From: CAVVEQ01 sp963802095
Lineage (GTDB): Bacteria > Chloroflexota > Anaerolineae > Anaerolineales > Anaerolineaceae
Direction of reading: 5' to 3'
Length of the DNA stretch: 50,819 bases
Assembly (NCBI GenBank): GCA_963802095.1
Contig: CAWDHI010000014.1
Coordinates: forward strand, 1 to 50,819
Below the pieces are notes generated by a model. The model saw only the letters and a list, made by a program, of their open reading frames with translations. It had not been told where the DNA came from and searched no databases. Made by a program: the position numbers and the translations under genes. Positions 16,637 to 23,897 of this stretch are shown here, piece by piece. Each line of letters begins with the position of its first letter. Position 1 is the first letter of the stretch.

Positions 16637-17616
16637 GCGCAAACAATACCATCCTTTTATCAGCTCCCTATATGCTTCCCTCGCAGAATCGGTTTGATCC
16701 TGTATGGGCGCGATATGGTCTGAACTTGATTACCCCAAATGTGGAAGAACGCCTGGAGGAAAAGAATCTGCTTCAGTTAGCCGGAAAATTCGATGGGACC
16801 ATCTGCGGTGATGATCGTTATACCCCTGCCGCACTCGATGCCTGCAGCCCAAGATTGAAGGTGATCTCCAAATGGGGCACTGGCATCGATTCCATTGATA
16901 GGAAGCATGCGGAAAAACTAGGCATAAAGGTTTTTCGAACCCCGAATGCTTTCACGCTACCAGTGGCGGATACCATCTTAGGATATATGCTTACATTTGC
17001 ACGTAGGTTTCCCTGGATGGACAGGGAAATGAAAGCGGGAATTTGGCAGAAGTTACCCGGCCGATCACTCAGCGAATGTACACTGGGCGTGATCGGGGTG
17101 GGGAACATCGGCAAAGCCGTGCTTCAGCGTGCCCGTGCCTTTGAGATGAAGCTTCTGGGGAACGATATTCAGCCAATTGCCCCGGAATTCATCGCCGAAA
17201 CAGGGGTGGAAATGACAAGCCTGGAAGATCTGATATCCCGGTCCGATTTCACCAGCGTCAACGCGGACCTCAACCCCACCAGCCGGCACATGATCAACGA
17301 CAAGACCCTATCCAAATGCCGCCCAGAAGCGGTTCTGATCAACACCGCCCGCGGTCCAATCGTGGACGAGCCTGCGCTAATCCGCGCACTGCAATCCGGG
17401 GTTCTCGCCGGGGCTGCGCTGGATGTCTTTGAGGAGGAACCTCTTCCTTTGGATTCTCCTCTTCGAAAAATGGACCAGGTGCTGCTGGCGCCGCACAATT
17501 CCAACAGCAGTCCCTCTGCCTGGGAGAAAGTGCACTGGAACACCATCCGCAATCTCTTGATAGGGCTGAATATTCCCTGCGAGGATCTCGATTCAATTAT
17601 GGAGAAAACGCGATGA
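16633..17616 (+). CDS. D-isomer 2-hydroxyacid dehydrogenase 2 (phosphoglycerate dehydrogenase-like)
   Basis: The Rossmann motif is LGVIGVGNIGKAVL, the substrate Arg lies in NTARGPIVDE, the Glu in FEEEPLP and the catalytic His in LLAPHNSNS. The first ATG is at 16672, but the frame upstream is open and reads SANNTILLSAPYM, which supplies the first beta strand a family member needs. The best start is a CTG at 16633 that overlaps the TGA of the preceding gene (CTGA), with GGAAGG 12 bases upstream. That gives 327 residues instead of 314. The gene overlaps the following SDR by 4 bases. It repeats the dehydrogenase plus SDR theme of 5498-8275. Confidence 0.85.
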   Translation: MSANNTILLSAPYMLPSQNRFDPVWARYGLNLITPNVEERLEEKNLLQLAGKFDGTICGDDRYTPAALDACSPRLKVISKWGTGIDSIDRKHAEKLGIKVFRTPNAFTLPVADTILGYMLTFARRFPWMDREMKAGIWQKLPGRSLSECTLGVIGVGNIGKAVLQRARAFEMKLLGNDIQPIAPEFIAETGVEMTSLEDLISRSDFTSVNADLNPTSRHMINDKTLSKCRPEAVLINTARGPIVDEPALIRALQSGVLAGAALDVFEEEPLPLDSPLRKMDQVLLAPHNSNSSPSAWEKVHWNTIRNLLIGLNIPCEDLDSIMEKTR

Positions 17617-18377
17617 GCGAATCAAAAAAAGTCGTTTTAATCACGGGGGCAGCAGGCGGGATCGGCCGCGCAACCGTGCAGTATTTTTCCGTGCATGGCT
17701 GGCGGGTGATCGGCGTGGACCGTCACGCGTTTGGGGAGGAGTACCCGCAGGATGGTTTGTTCATCCAGGCGGATATCGCCAACCCGGTAGACTTTGAAAC
17801 CATTTTTAAAAAGACCGAAAAATTCACATCTGAGCTGCATGCCATTGTGAACAATGCTGCTGTGCAGATTGCGAAACCGCTAGTAGAGACAACTACCGAG
17901 GAATGGGATGAAGTGATGGCAAGCAACCTGCGTTCCATTTTTCTAGCTTGCAAGCTAGCCTTTCCGTTATTGAAGACTTCCGGAAATGGCGCGATCGTCA
18001 ATGTTTCCTCTGTGCATGCAGTAGCCACTTCCGCCAACATCGGCGCATACGCGGCCAGCAAGGGCGGGGTGATGGCGCTCACTCGCGCGATGGCCATTGA
18101 ATTTGCCCCGCAGAACATTAGGGTAAACGCCATACTACCCGGCGCAGTGGATACACCCATGCTGCGCGCGGGCTTGCAGCGCGGGCATGTGAGTGGCGGC
18201 ACCATTGTGGACCGGCTTGAAAATCTGGCCAGGAAAACCGTCAACGGGCGGGTGGGGCAACCGGAAGAGATCGCCAGCGCGATCTACTTCCTGGTGGATA
18301 ATGCCCAATCTTCGTTCATGACCGGGCAGGCCCTGGTTGTGGATGGCGGGGCGACCTGTCGGCTGAGCACGGAATAA
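17613..18377 (+). CDS. Short-chain dehydrogenase/reductase 2
   Basis: This 254-residue classical SDR has TGAAGGIGRATVQ (cofactor glycines), VDRHAF with the NAD-type aspartate, NNAAVQ, the catalytic set in NVSSVHA and YAASKGGVMAL (Ser, Tyr, Lys), and VNAILPGAVDTPM. The end, ALVVDGGATCRLS, is the standard C-terminal strand. An ATGA overlap couples it to the preceding dehydrogenase. Together with the cytidylyltransferase at 13814 and dehydrogenase 2 it makes a second enzyme set parallel to that at 4789-8275. The substrate is not known; a sugar or sugar acid is likely by context. Confidence 0.88.
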   Translation: MSESKKVVLITGAAGGIGRATVQYFSVHGWRVIGVDRHAFGEEYPQDGLFIQADIANPVDFETIFKKTEKFTSELHAIVNNAAVQIAKPLVETTTEEWDEVMASNLRSIFLACKLAFPLLKTSGNGAIVNVSSVHAVATSANIGAYAASKGGVMALTRAMAIEFAPQNIRVNAILPGAVDTPMLRAGLQRGHVSGGTIVDRLENLARKTVNGRVGQPEEIASAIYFLVDNAQSSFMTGQALVVDGGATCRLSTE

Positions 18378-18388
18378 GTCGGCTCTTC

Positions 18389-19210
18389 ATGAAATCCTGG
18401 TTAAAGAATTCCATTCCCGAACCCGTCTGGAATACACTGCGGAACGGGTACGATTGGGTCAGACGCCTGCCTGACCTGCCCGGGGCTTATTTACACCCCT
18501 GGCGGCGGCAGAGCACCCGCAGGCTGGCTGCGTTGAAGGATACCCATCAAGGGCAACGCGCTTTCATCATCGGGAACGGACCAAGCCTAAAAGAAACCGA
18601 TCTTACAAAGCTTAAGAATGAATATACATTTGGGTTGAATCGTATCTACCTGATGTTCCCGGAGCTGGGTTTCCCAACTTCGTGCCTGGTTTCGATCAAC
18701 GACCTTGTCATCGAACAGTGCGCGGCGGAAATGATCTCACTCGAGATCCCCAGGTTCTTTGCCTGGCATTCCCACCATCATTTTTCGCAATTCTCCCCGC
18801 CAAAGGAAACCCTGCCTACCTTTCTGTACACAACTTACACCGGACCAGGGTTTTCCACAGATGTGCGCGGCAGAGTCTGGGAGGGAGCCACCGTTACCAA
18901 CGTAGCCCTGCAGCTTGCCTTCCACATGGGTTTCCAGCAGGTGATCCTCCTTGGGGTGGATCATAATTTCACCACCCAGGGTCCGGCGAACGCGACGGTC
19001 ACTTCCACTGGAGATGACCCGAACCACTTCTCCCCGGCGTATTTCGGCAAAGGGTTCCGCTGGCAATTGCCTGACCTGGAGACCTCCGAAATCGGGTACC
19101 GAATGGCAAGGCAGGCCTATGAATCCGCTGGCAGGCAGGTGATCGATGCCACCATTGGCGGAAAGCTGACCATTTTCCCCAAGGCGGATTATGAAAGCCT
19201 CTTCGCATGA
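18389..19210 (+). CDS. DUF115/MptE-like protein, candidate nonulosonate transferase
   Basis: The 273-residue protein contains AFIIGNGPSLKETDLTKLK near residue 53, GLNRIYLMFPELG, an NDL motif, GATVTNVALQLAFHMGFQQVILLGVDHNF near residue 170, and NHFSPAYFGKGFRW near residue 212. The GNGPSL opening and the Gly-Val-Asp strand are shared by the DUF115 (6-hydroxymethylpterin diphosphokinase MptE-like) family and, in pattern, by GT42 sialyltransferases. DUF115 proteins in motility loci (Maf) are linked to transfer of pseudaminic or legionaminic acid to flagellin. In a locus with three CMP-sugar synthetases, a transferase role is a reasonable inference, whereas folate or pterin metabolism is not supported by any neighbour. 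It overlaps the next gene by 4 bases. Confidence 0.72.
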   Translation: MKSWLKNSIPEPVWNTLRNGYDWVRRLPDLPGAYLHPWRRQSTRRLAALKDTHQGQRAFIIGNGPSLKETDLTKLKNEYTFGLNRIYLMFPELGFPTSCLVSINDLVIEQCAAEMISLEIPRFFAWHSHHHFSQFSPPKETLPTFLYTTYTGPGFSTDVRGRVWEGATVTNVALQLAFHMGFQQVILLGVDHNFTTQGPANATVTSTGDDPNHFSPAYFGKGFRWQLPDLETSEIGYRMARQAYESAGRQVIDATIGGKLTIFPKADYESLFA

Positions 19211-20154
19211 AGCAACCGCTTGTTTCCATCATCACACCCTCATTCAACCAGGTGGCATTCCTGGAAGAAACCCTTCGCTCTGTGATCGAGCAGGATTACC
19301 CAACGGTGGAATACCTGGTGGTGGATGGTGGTTCGACCGATGGGTCAGTTGAGATCATCAAGAAGCAGGAAAAGCAGATCTCCTGGTGGATTTCGGAAAA
19401 GGACAAAGGCCAGGCGGAAGCGATCAACAAGGGCTTCCAGCGGGCAAGCGGTGAGATCATCGGATGGTTGAATTCGGATGACACCTACCTGCCGGGCGTC
19501 CTGCGAGAGGTTGTTGAGGTTTTTTCTTCCGACCCTTCCATCGTGCTGGTCTTTGGCGATGTGTGCGCCATCGATGAAACCGGGCAGGTTATCAACCACA
19601 TCCGCTACGGTGATTGGAGCCTGGGAGATCTGATGGAATTCAACATCATTGGCCAGCCTGCGGTTTTCTTTCGTCGCCAGTCGCTAATCAATGCTGGATT
19701 CCTTGATCCCAAATACCACCTTCTCCTCGACCACCACCTCTGGCTGCGGATCGCGCAGCAGGGTAATATGGTTCATTTTTCGCGTGAATGGGCCAGCGCC
19801 CGCTTTCACCGGGAGGCGAAGAACTTCTCCAGCGCATCCCTATTCGGCCAGGAGGCTTACCGCATCCTTGCCTGGATGGAAAACGACCCGGGGCTGGGGA
19901 GGGAATTCAAGCAACAGCGGCGCAGGTGCGTGTCTGGCGCGCACCGGATAAACGCCCGCTACCTGCTGGATGGCGGGCAACCAGCGGAATCGTTAAATGC
20001 GTATTGGAAGTCTTTCATAGCTTATCCACCCACCGCGCTTAAGGAGTGGTATCGCATTTTATACTGCTTTCCGGCAATGATCGGCCTCACCAGTCCGCGT
20101 TCCGCGTATAATCGCTGGCGGAAGAAGAAAAATAATTTGAACCCAAGGACCTGA
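19207..20154 (+). CDS. Family 2 glycosyltransferase
   Basis: The 315-residue enzyme starts with LVSIITPSFNQVAFLEETL, then VEYLVVDGGSTDGS (nucleotide binding), SEKDKGQAEAINKGF, and GWLNSDDTYLPG, where SDD is the metal-binding DxD-type motif near residue 95. After the catalytic domain, FFRRQSLINAGFLDPKYH and the HHLWLRIAQQG segment resemble the acceptor region of GT2 enzymes that build surface polysaccharides. It begins with an ATGA overlap with the DUF115 gene and ends 5 bases before an FkbM methyltransferase. It is a paralog of the transferase at 22475-23260, with which it shares nearly the same motif order. Confidence 0.92.
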   Translation: MKQPLVSIITPSFNQVAFLEETLRSVIEQDYPTVEYLVVDGGSTDGSVEIIKKQEKQISWWISEKDKGQAEAINKGFQRASGEIIGWLNSDDTYLPGVLREVVEVFSSDPSIVLVFGDVCAIDETGQVINHIRYGDWSLGDLMEFNIIGQPAVFFRRQSLINAGFLDPKYHLLLDHHLWLRIAQQGNMVHFSREWASARFHREAKNFSSASLFGQEAYRILAWMENDPGLGREFKQQRRRCVSGAHRINARYLLDGGQPAESLNAYWKSFIAYPPTALKEWYRILYCFPAMIGLTSPRSAYNRWRKKKNNLNPRT

Positions 20155-20159
20155 CCTGG

Positions 20160-20939
20160 ATGGCAAAAAGCCTTTCCGCGACGCTGACCAAATCGATCGA
20201 ATACCTGGCACTTCCCTACCAGTTCCCGGGGCATTTCTGGGAATTGAACCGCGCGATCTTCACCCACCGGGAGTTGACCCACGAACTTACTCGCCTGGCA
20301 CCCTACCAAACCTGGTTTACGGCGCAGGGGATTAAAACCGTGCTGGATATTGGTGCGTACATCGGTTCATTTGCCTTTGCCATGCGCAGGATTCTACCGG
20401 ATGCGCGGATCATCTCTTTCGACCCGCTGGAAAGGAATATCCGTGCGTTGAACGAAAATCTCAAGGGCGACCCGAATTTCCAGGTGATCCAAACCGCTTT
20501 GGGTGATAAGAACGGCACGATCGACTTTTGGGAGAGCGATTTCACCGCCTCCTCCTCCGCCCTGGAAATGGCGGACACCCACAAAGAGCATTTCCCGGCC
20601 TCCTCGGGGAATCGGCGCATCACGGTGCCCCTGAAAACACTGGATGATTGCCTGGGTGATACCCGGATTGAAACCCCAATTCTCCTGAAGGTGGATGTGC
20701 AGGGGTTTGAGAAATCGGTTTTTGCTGGCGGGAGGAAGACGCTTAAGAAAACGGATATCCTGATCAGCGAGGTTTCCTTCAGGCAATTATATAAAGATCA
20801 GTCCCTGTTCGAAGAGATCCATGACCTACTCAGGCAGGAAGGTTTTTCCTTTGCAGGGCTGCTGGATACACTCTGTTCCCCCCTGGATGGATCGATCCTG
20901 CAGGCGGATGCTCTGTTCACCCGGAAAGCCGGAAAATGA
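20160..20939 (+). CDS. FkbM family SAM-dependent methyltransferase
   Basis: This 259-residue protein carries the FkbM-type layout: GIKTVLDIGAYIGSFAFAM (SAM-binding glycines, residues about 57-75), IISFDPLERN with the acidic ribose-binding region, QTALGDKNGTIDFW, and LLKVDVQGFEKSVFAGG, which is the diagnostic family motif. Family members O-methylate sugars or glycan-linked groups, so a methyl group on the surface glycan is likely. It overlaps the next membrane transferase by 4 bases. Confidence 0.9.
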   Translation: MAKSLSATLTKSIEYLALPYQFPGHFWELNRAIFTHRELTHELTRLAPYQTWFTAQGIKTVLDIGAYIGSFAFAMRRILPDARIISFDPLERNIRALNENLKGDPNFQVIQTALGDKNGTIDFWESDFTASSSALEMADTHKEHFPASSGNRRITVPLKTLDDCLGDTRIETPILLKVDVQGFEKSVFAGGRKTLKKTDILISEVSFRQLYKDQSLFEEIHDLLRQEGFSFAGLLDTLCSPLDGSILQADALFTRKAGK

Positions 20940-22468
20940 TTCGAACCCCTCCTGAAATGTTGGATCAACCCTCTGGAAAAGCACCCGGAAAGTGTACCAT
21001 CCTTCTTTTGGTGGGCTTGTTCATCCTTGCGCTCGCGATCCGGTTATACGATATCACCGACCTGCCCTTTGATTTTCACCCCACCCGCCAGCTTTATACA
21101 GCGGTGGTTGCAAGGGGGCTATATTACCAATCCCAACCGGATGACCCGGAAAGAAAGAAGGTGCTGGCACTGGATGCGCTCCGACGCGAGGAGCGTGAGC
21201 CGCCTTCGATCGATGGGCTTGCTGCGCTTAGTTACAAGCTGATTGGCATGGAAATCCTCTGGCTGCCGCGGGCGATGAGCGCGTTCTTCTGGGTGCTGGG
21301 CGGAATCGCGGTGTTCCTGCTTTCCCGGCAGCTTTCCAACGATACTGGCGGGGTGGCAGCCACAGCGGTGTACTTATTCTTACCTTATGGTATTATCGCC
21401 AGCCGCAGCTTTCAACCTGACCCGTTGATGACGGCGTTGATCATTTTCAGCTGGTGGGGGATCTATAACTGGATGAAACGGGCGGGGTGGAAATGGGTGT
21501 TCGTGGCGGGGATCACCGCGGGACTGGCCATCTACTTCAAATCACTAGCGGCTTTTTCGATCCTGGGAGCCTATCTTGGAATTCTTATAGTCTTGGGTTT
21601 CAAAAAACTCTTCCTTTCAAAACAATTTTGGGTGATGGCGCTCCTCACCGTACTGCCTACCGTCGGCTATATGATAGACGGGTTCTTTGTTTCCAAGGGT
21701 CTCTCCAACCTCTTTAGTTTGCGCTTTTTCCCCTCCCTGTGGGTGCAACCCTATTTCTACCTGCAATGGCTTGGAAAGGTTCAGACTGTTGCCACCTTGG
21801 GATTCCTGGTACTGGGGTTGATCGGGATCTTTTACTTCGAAAGGCGTGAACAGCGCAAATTCGTGATCGGTCTGTGGTTGGGGTATATCATTTTTGGTTT
21901 TGTCTTTGCCTATTACTTCGGAACCCACGATTACTACCACCTCAGCCTGGTGCCGATCGTGGCGATCTCCATCGCGCCAGTTTCCGCCTCGCTTTGGCAG
22001 CGATTGCAGGAAGTTCAATCTGGCCGCTTCGCCCGGGTTGCGGTTGGGCTGCTGCTCATCTTTGGGCTGGCTGTCAACTTGTGGAACATTCGCACGATCT
22101 TCCACAAGGTGGATTATCGCCCGCAGCAGGCAGATTGGGATCAAATAAGTGAGGTGTTGGGGAGCGATACATCGATCATTGCGCTCACCCAGGATTACGG
22201 TTACCGCCTGGAGTTCTTTAGCTGGATCAACCCGGCGGAATACTGGCCATACCGCGGAGATACCCGCCTGCGCGAACTGGCTGGCATCCCACAGCCGGAT
22301 TTTGCCTCCCGGTTCGCAGACCAGACCCGCGGGATGGATTTCTTTGTGGTCACCGACCTGGTTGAATTCGCCGCCCAACCGGAACTGCAGGAATTACTCT
22401 CTGCGAATTACCCGGTTTTCGACCAGAGCGCCGCGTTCATCATTTTTGACCTCCGGAATGGGAGCTAA
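20936..22468 (+). CDS. GT39-like multi-span glycosyltransferase
   Basis: The 510-residue membrane protein has about ten hydrophobic segments. After the first span comes ITDLPFDFHPTRQLYTAV, a loop that replaces the usual acidic pair of dolichyl-phosphate-mannose-type transferases with a D-x-H-x-x-R pattern. ASRSFQPDPLMTALIIF then matches the GT39/PMT_2 core. A cytoplasmic WMKRAGWKW lies between spans and a soluble C-terminal piece follows the last span. It probably transfers sugars from a polyprenyl-phosphate donor on the outer face of the membrane. It starts by an ATGA overlap with the FkbM gene. Confidence 0.8.
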   Translation: MIRTPPEMLDQPSGKAPGKCTILLLVGLFILALAIRLYDITDLPFDFHPTRQLYTAVVARGLYYQSQPDDPERKKVLALDALRREEREPPSIDGLAALSYKLIGMEILWLPRAMSAFFWVLGGIAVFLLSRQLSNDTGGVAATAVYLFLPYGIIASRSFQPDPLMTALIIFSWWGIYNWMKRAGWKWVFVAGITAGLAIYFKSLAAFSILGAYLGILIVLGFKKLFLSKQFWVMALLTVLPTVGYMIDGFFVSKGLSNLFSLRFFPSLWVQPYFYLQWLGKVQTVATLGFLVLGLIGIFYFERREQRKFVIGLWLGYIIFGFVFAYYFGTHDYYHLSLVPIVAISIAPVSASLWQRLQEVQSGRFARVAVGLLLIFGLAVNLWNIRTIFHKVDYRPQQADWDQISEVLGSDTSIIALTQDYGYRLEFFSWINPAEYWPYRGDTRLRELAGIPQPDFASRFADQTRGMDFFVVTDLVEFAAQPELQELLSANYPVFDQSAAFIIFDLRNGS

Positions 22469-22474
22469 GCGCGG

Positions 22475-23260
22475 ATGCCTGTGAAGATCTCGGTGGTCAC
22501 CCCATCGTTCAACCATGCACGGTTCCTGGAGCGCACTTTAATCTCCGTGCTTAGCCAGCCCTACCCTGACCTGGAATATCTGGTTGTGGATGGGGGTTCG
22601 CAGGATGGCAGCACGGAGATCATCCGCAAATACGCCGACAGGTTGGCATATTGGGTCTCTGAGAAAGACCAGGGGCAGACGGATGCGATCAACAAGGGGT
22701 TCGCTCTTGCAAGTGGAGATATATTCGCCTGGCTGAACTCCGATGATACCTACCTTCCAGGGATCCTGCCCCAGGTTGCGGAAATCTTCAACAAAAATCC
22801 AAACGCGGCAGCGGTCTATGCGAACGCTAATTTCATTGATGAAGATGACCGCGTGATCGGCCGCTTCCCGGCCGCCCAAACAGACCGGCGAAAGCTTTCG
22901 CGCGGATATGTGCACATCCCGCAGCAGGCCTGTTTTTTCCGGGCTGAGTTGTGGCGCAAGGTGGGCCCGCTGGATCCATCCTACTATTTCGCCATGGATT
23001 ACGATCTGTGGGTACGCTTGAGCCGCGAGGGAGAGTTGATCTACCTCCCCGACCGAACCTGGGCGAACTTTCGCCTGCACCCGGACGCAAAGACCATTGC
23101 TGCCGATGACCGCTGCTGGCCGGAGATGATCCGCATCCATCGCCGGGATGGCGGCTCGATAATATCCCTTATTATGTTAAAATACTGGATACGCATTCTG
23201 GCTGGACCGATCATCCGTATAAGACGACGAAGGATGATCAATCGGTTGGAGCCTAGATAA
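22475..23260 (+). CDS. Family 2 glycosyltransferase
   Basis: The 261-residue enzyme shows KISVVTPSFNHARFLERTL, LEYLVVDGGSQDGS, SEKDQGQTDAINKGFALASGD and AWLNSDDTYLPG, with the DxD-type SDD site near residue 95. CFFRAELWRKVGPLDPSYYFAMDYDLWVRLS is the typical acceptor-side region. It is about 54 residues shorter than its paralog at 19207. It is the last transferase of the long plus-strand operon. Sugar specificity cannot be inferred. Confidence 0.92.
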   Translation: MPVKISVVTPSFNHARFLERTLISVLSQPYPDLEYLVVDGGSQDGSTEIIRKYADRLAYWVSEKDQGQTDAINKGFALASGDIFAWLNSDDTYLPGILPQVAEIFNKNPNAAAVYANANFIDEDDRVIGRFPAAQTDRRKLSRGYVHIPQQACFFRAELWRKVGPLDPSYYFAMDYDLWVRLSREGELIYLPDRTWANFRLHPDAKTIAADDRCWPEMIRIHRRDGGSIISLIMLKYWIRILAGPIIRIRRRRMINRLEPR

Positions 23261-23276
23261 AGGTAGCAATAATAGA

Positions 23277-23624
23277 ATGATTGAAAAATTGGTCCTGCAA
23301 TTAAAACTTATCATCCGGCTCCTCCGCGACAGTCGAATCAATATCCTGTTGAAACTGATTCCCATGTTTGCGATCCTTTATTTCATTTTTCCGGACCCCT
23401 TCCCATTTCCAATTCCCGACGATATTGGAGTCATCATTATCGGATTTTACCTGTTCGTTCAGCTTTGCCCCCCCGAAATCGTGGCTGAACACATGGCAGT
23501 ATTAAATCAAGGCATTCCAGGAACCTGGAGAGACCCCAAGGATTCTGGCGAGGTAATCGATGTTGGTTTTAACGAATTGGACCCAAAGAAGGATACGGAT
23601 CAGGAACAACCAAAAGAGCAATGA
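23277..23624 (+). CDS. YkvA/DUF1232-like small membrane protein
   Basis: The 115-residue protein has an N-terminal amphipathic region (LVLQLKLIIRLLRDSRIN), a hydrophobic span IPMFAILYFIFPDPFPFPIPDDIG and a second span VIIIGFYLFVQLCPPEIVAEH. The pattern of an RDSR segment, a span with several prolines, an acid pair and a closing CPPE-H resembles YkvA/DUF1232 proteins. The tail is polar and acidic. It follows the last transferase by 16 bases with an AAAGG site, so it may be co-transcribed, but it need not be part of glycan synthesis. Confidence 0.7.
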   Translation: MIEKLVLQLKLIIRLLRDSRINILLKLIPMFAILYFIFPDPFPFPIPDDIGVIIIGFYLFVQLCPPEIVAEHMAVLNQGIPGTWRDPKDSGEVIDVGFNELDPKKDTDQEQPKEQ

Positions 23625-23661
23625 GCAACCAAAGAATCTTGGAAAGTGATAAGGATATTCG

Positions 23662-23880
23662 ATGGCAATTAAAGAATGGGAACAGATTCAAGTCAGAACG
23701 TGCGCAAAAGTGACGAAACCGATCGAAATCGATCAACTCGTGATCTACCCAATCGATTATTTACCGGATCCGCCGCGTATTGTGGATTACCGCTGTTCGG
23801 GTGAAGCGGAATGCAAAAAAGAAGCGAATCTGAATTGCATTGTCCCGGAGGAAACCATCCGGAAGGCAAACCAGTCCTGA
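23662..23880 (+). CDS. Small cysteine-containing hypothetical protein
   Basis: This 72-residue ORF has an AAGGATA site in front of the ATG at 23662 and is followed closely by the convergent gene at 23898. It has four Cys (one in RTCAKVT, two in CSGEAECKKE, one in NLNCIVPEE) and a PIDYLPDPPRIVDYRC segment. It has no membrane span. I do not recognise the family. The cysteines could bind a metal, but the spacing is not that of a known motif. Confidence 0.6.
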   Translation: MAIKEWEQIQVRTCAKVTKPIEIDQLVIYPIDYLPDPPRIVDYRCSGEAECKKEANLNCIVPEETIRKANQS

Positions 23881-23897
23881 TCCCACAAAATTCTTTC

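Noticed and set aside
21617..22378. A 253-codon minus-strand frame in the GT39-like gene
   Set aside because: An antisense frame of a membrane-protein gene with clear spans; its own protein has no hydrophobic segments or motifs.
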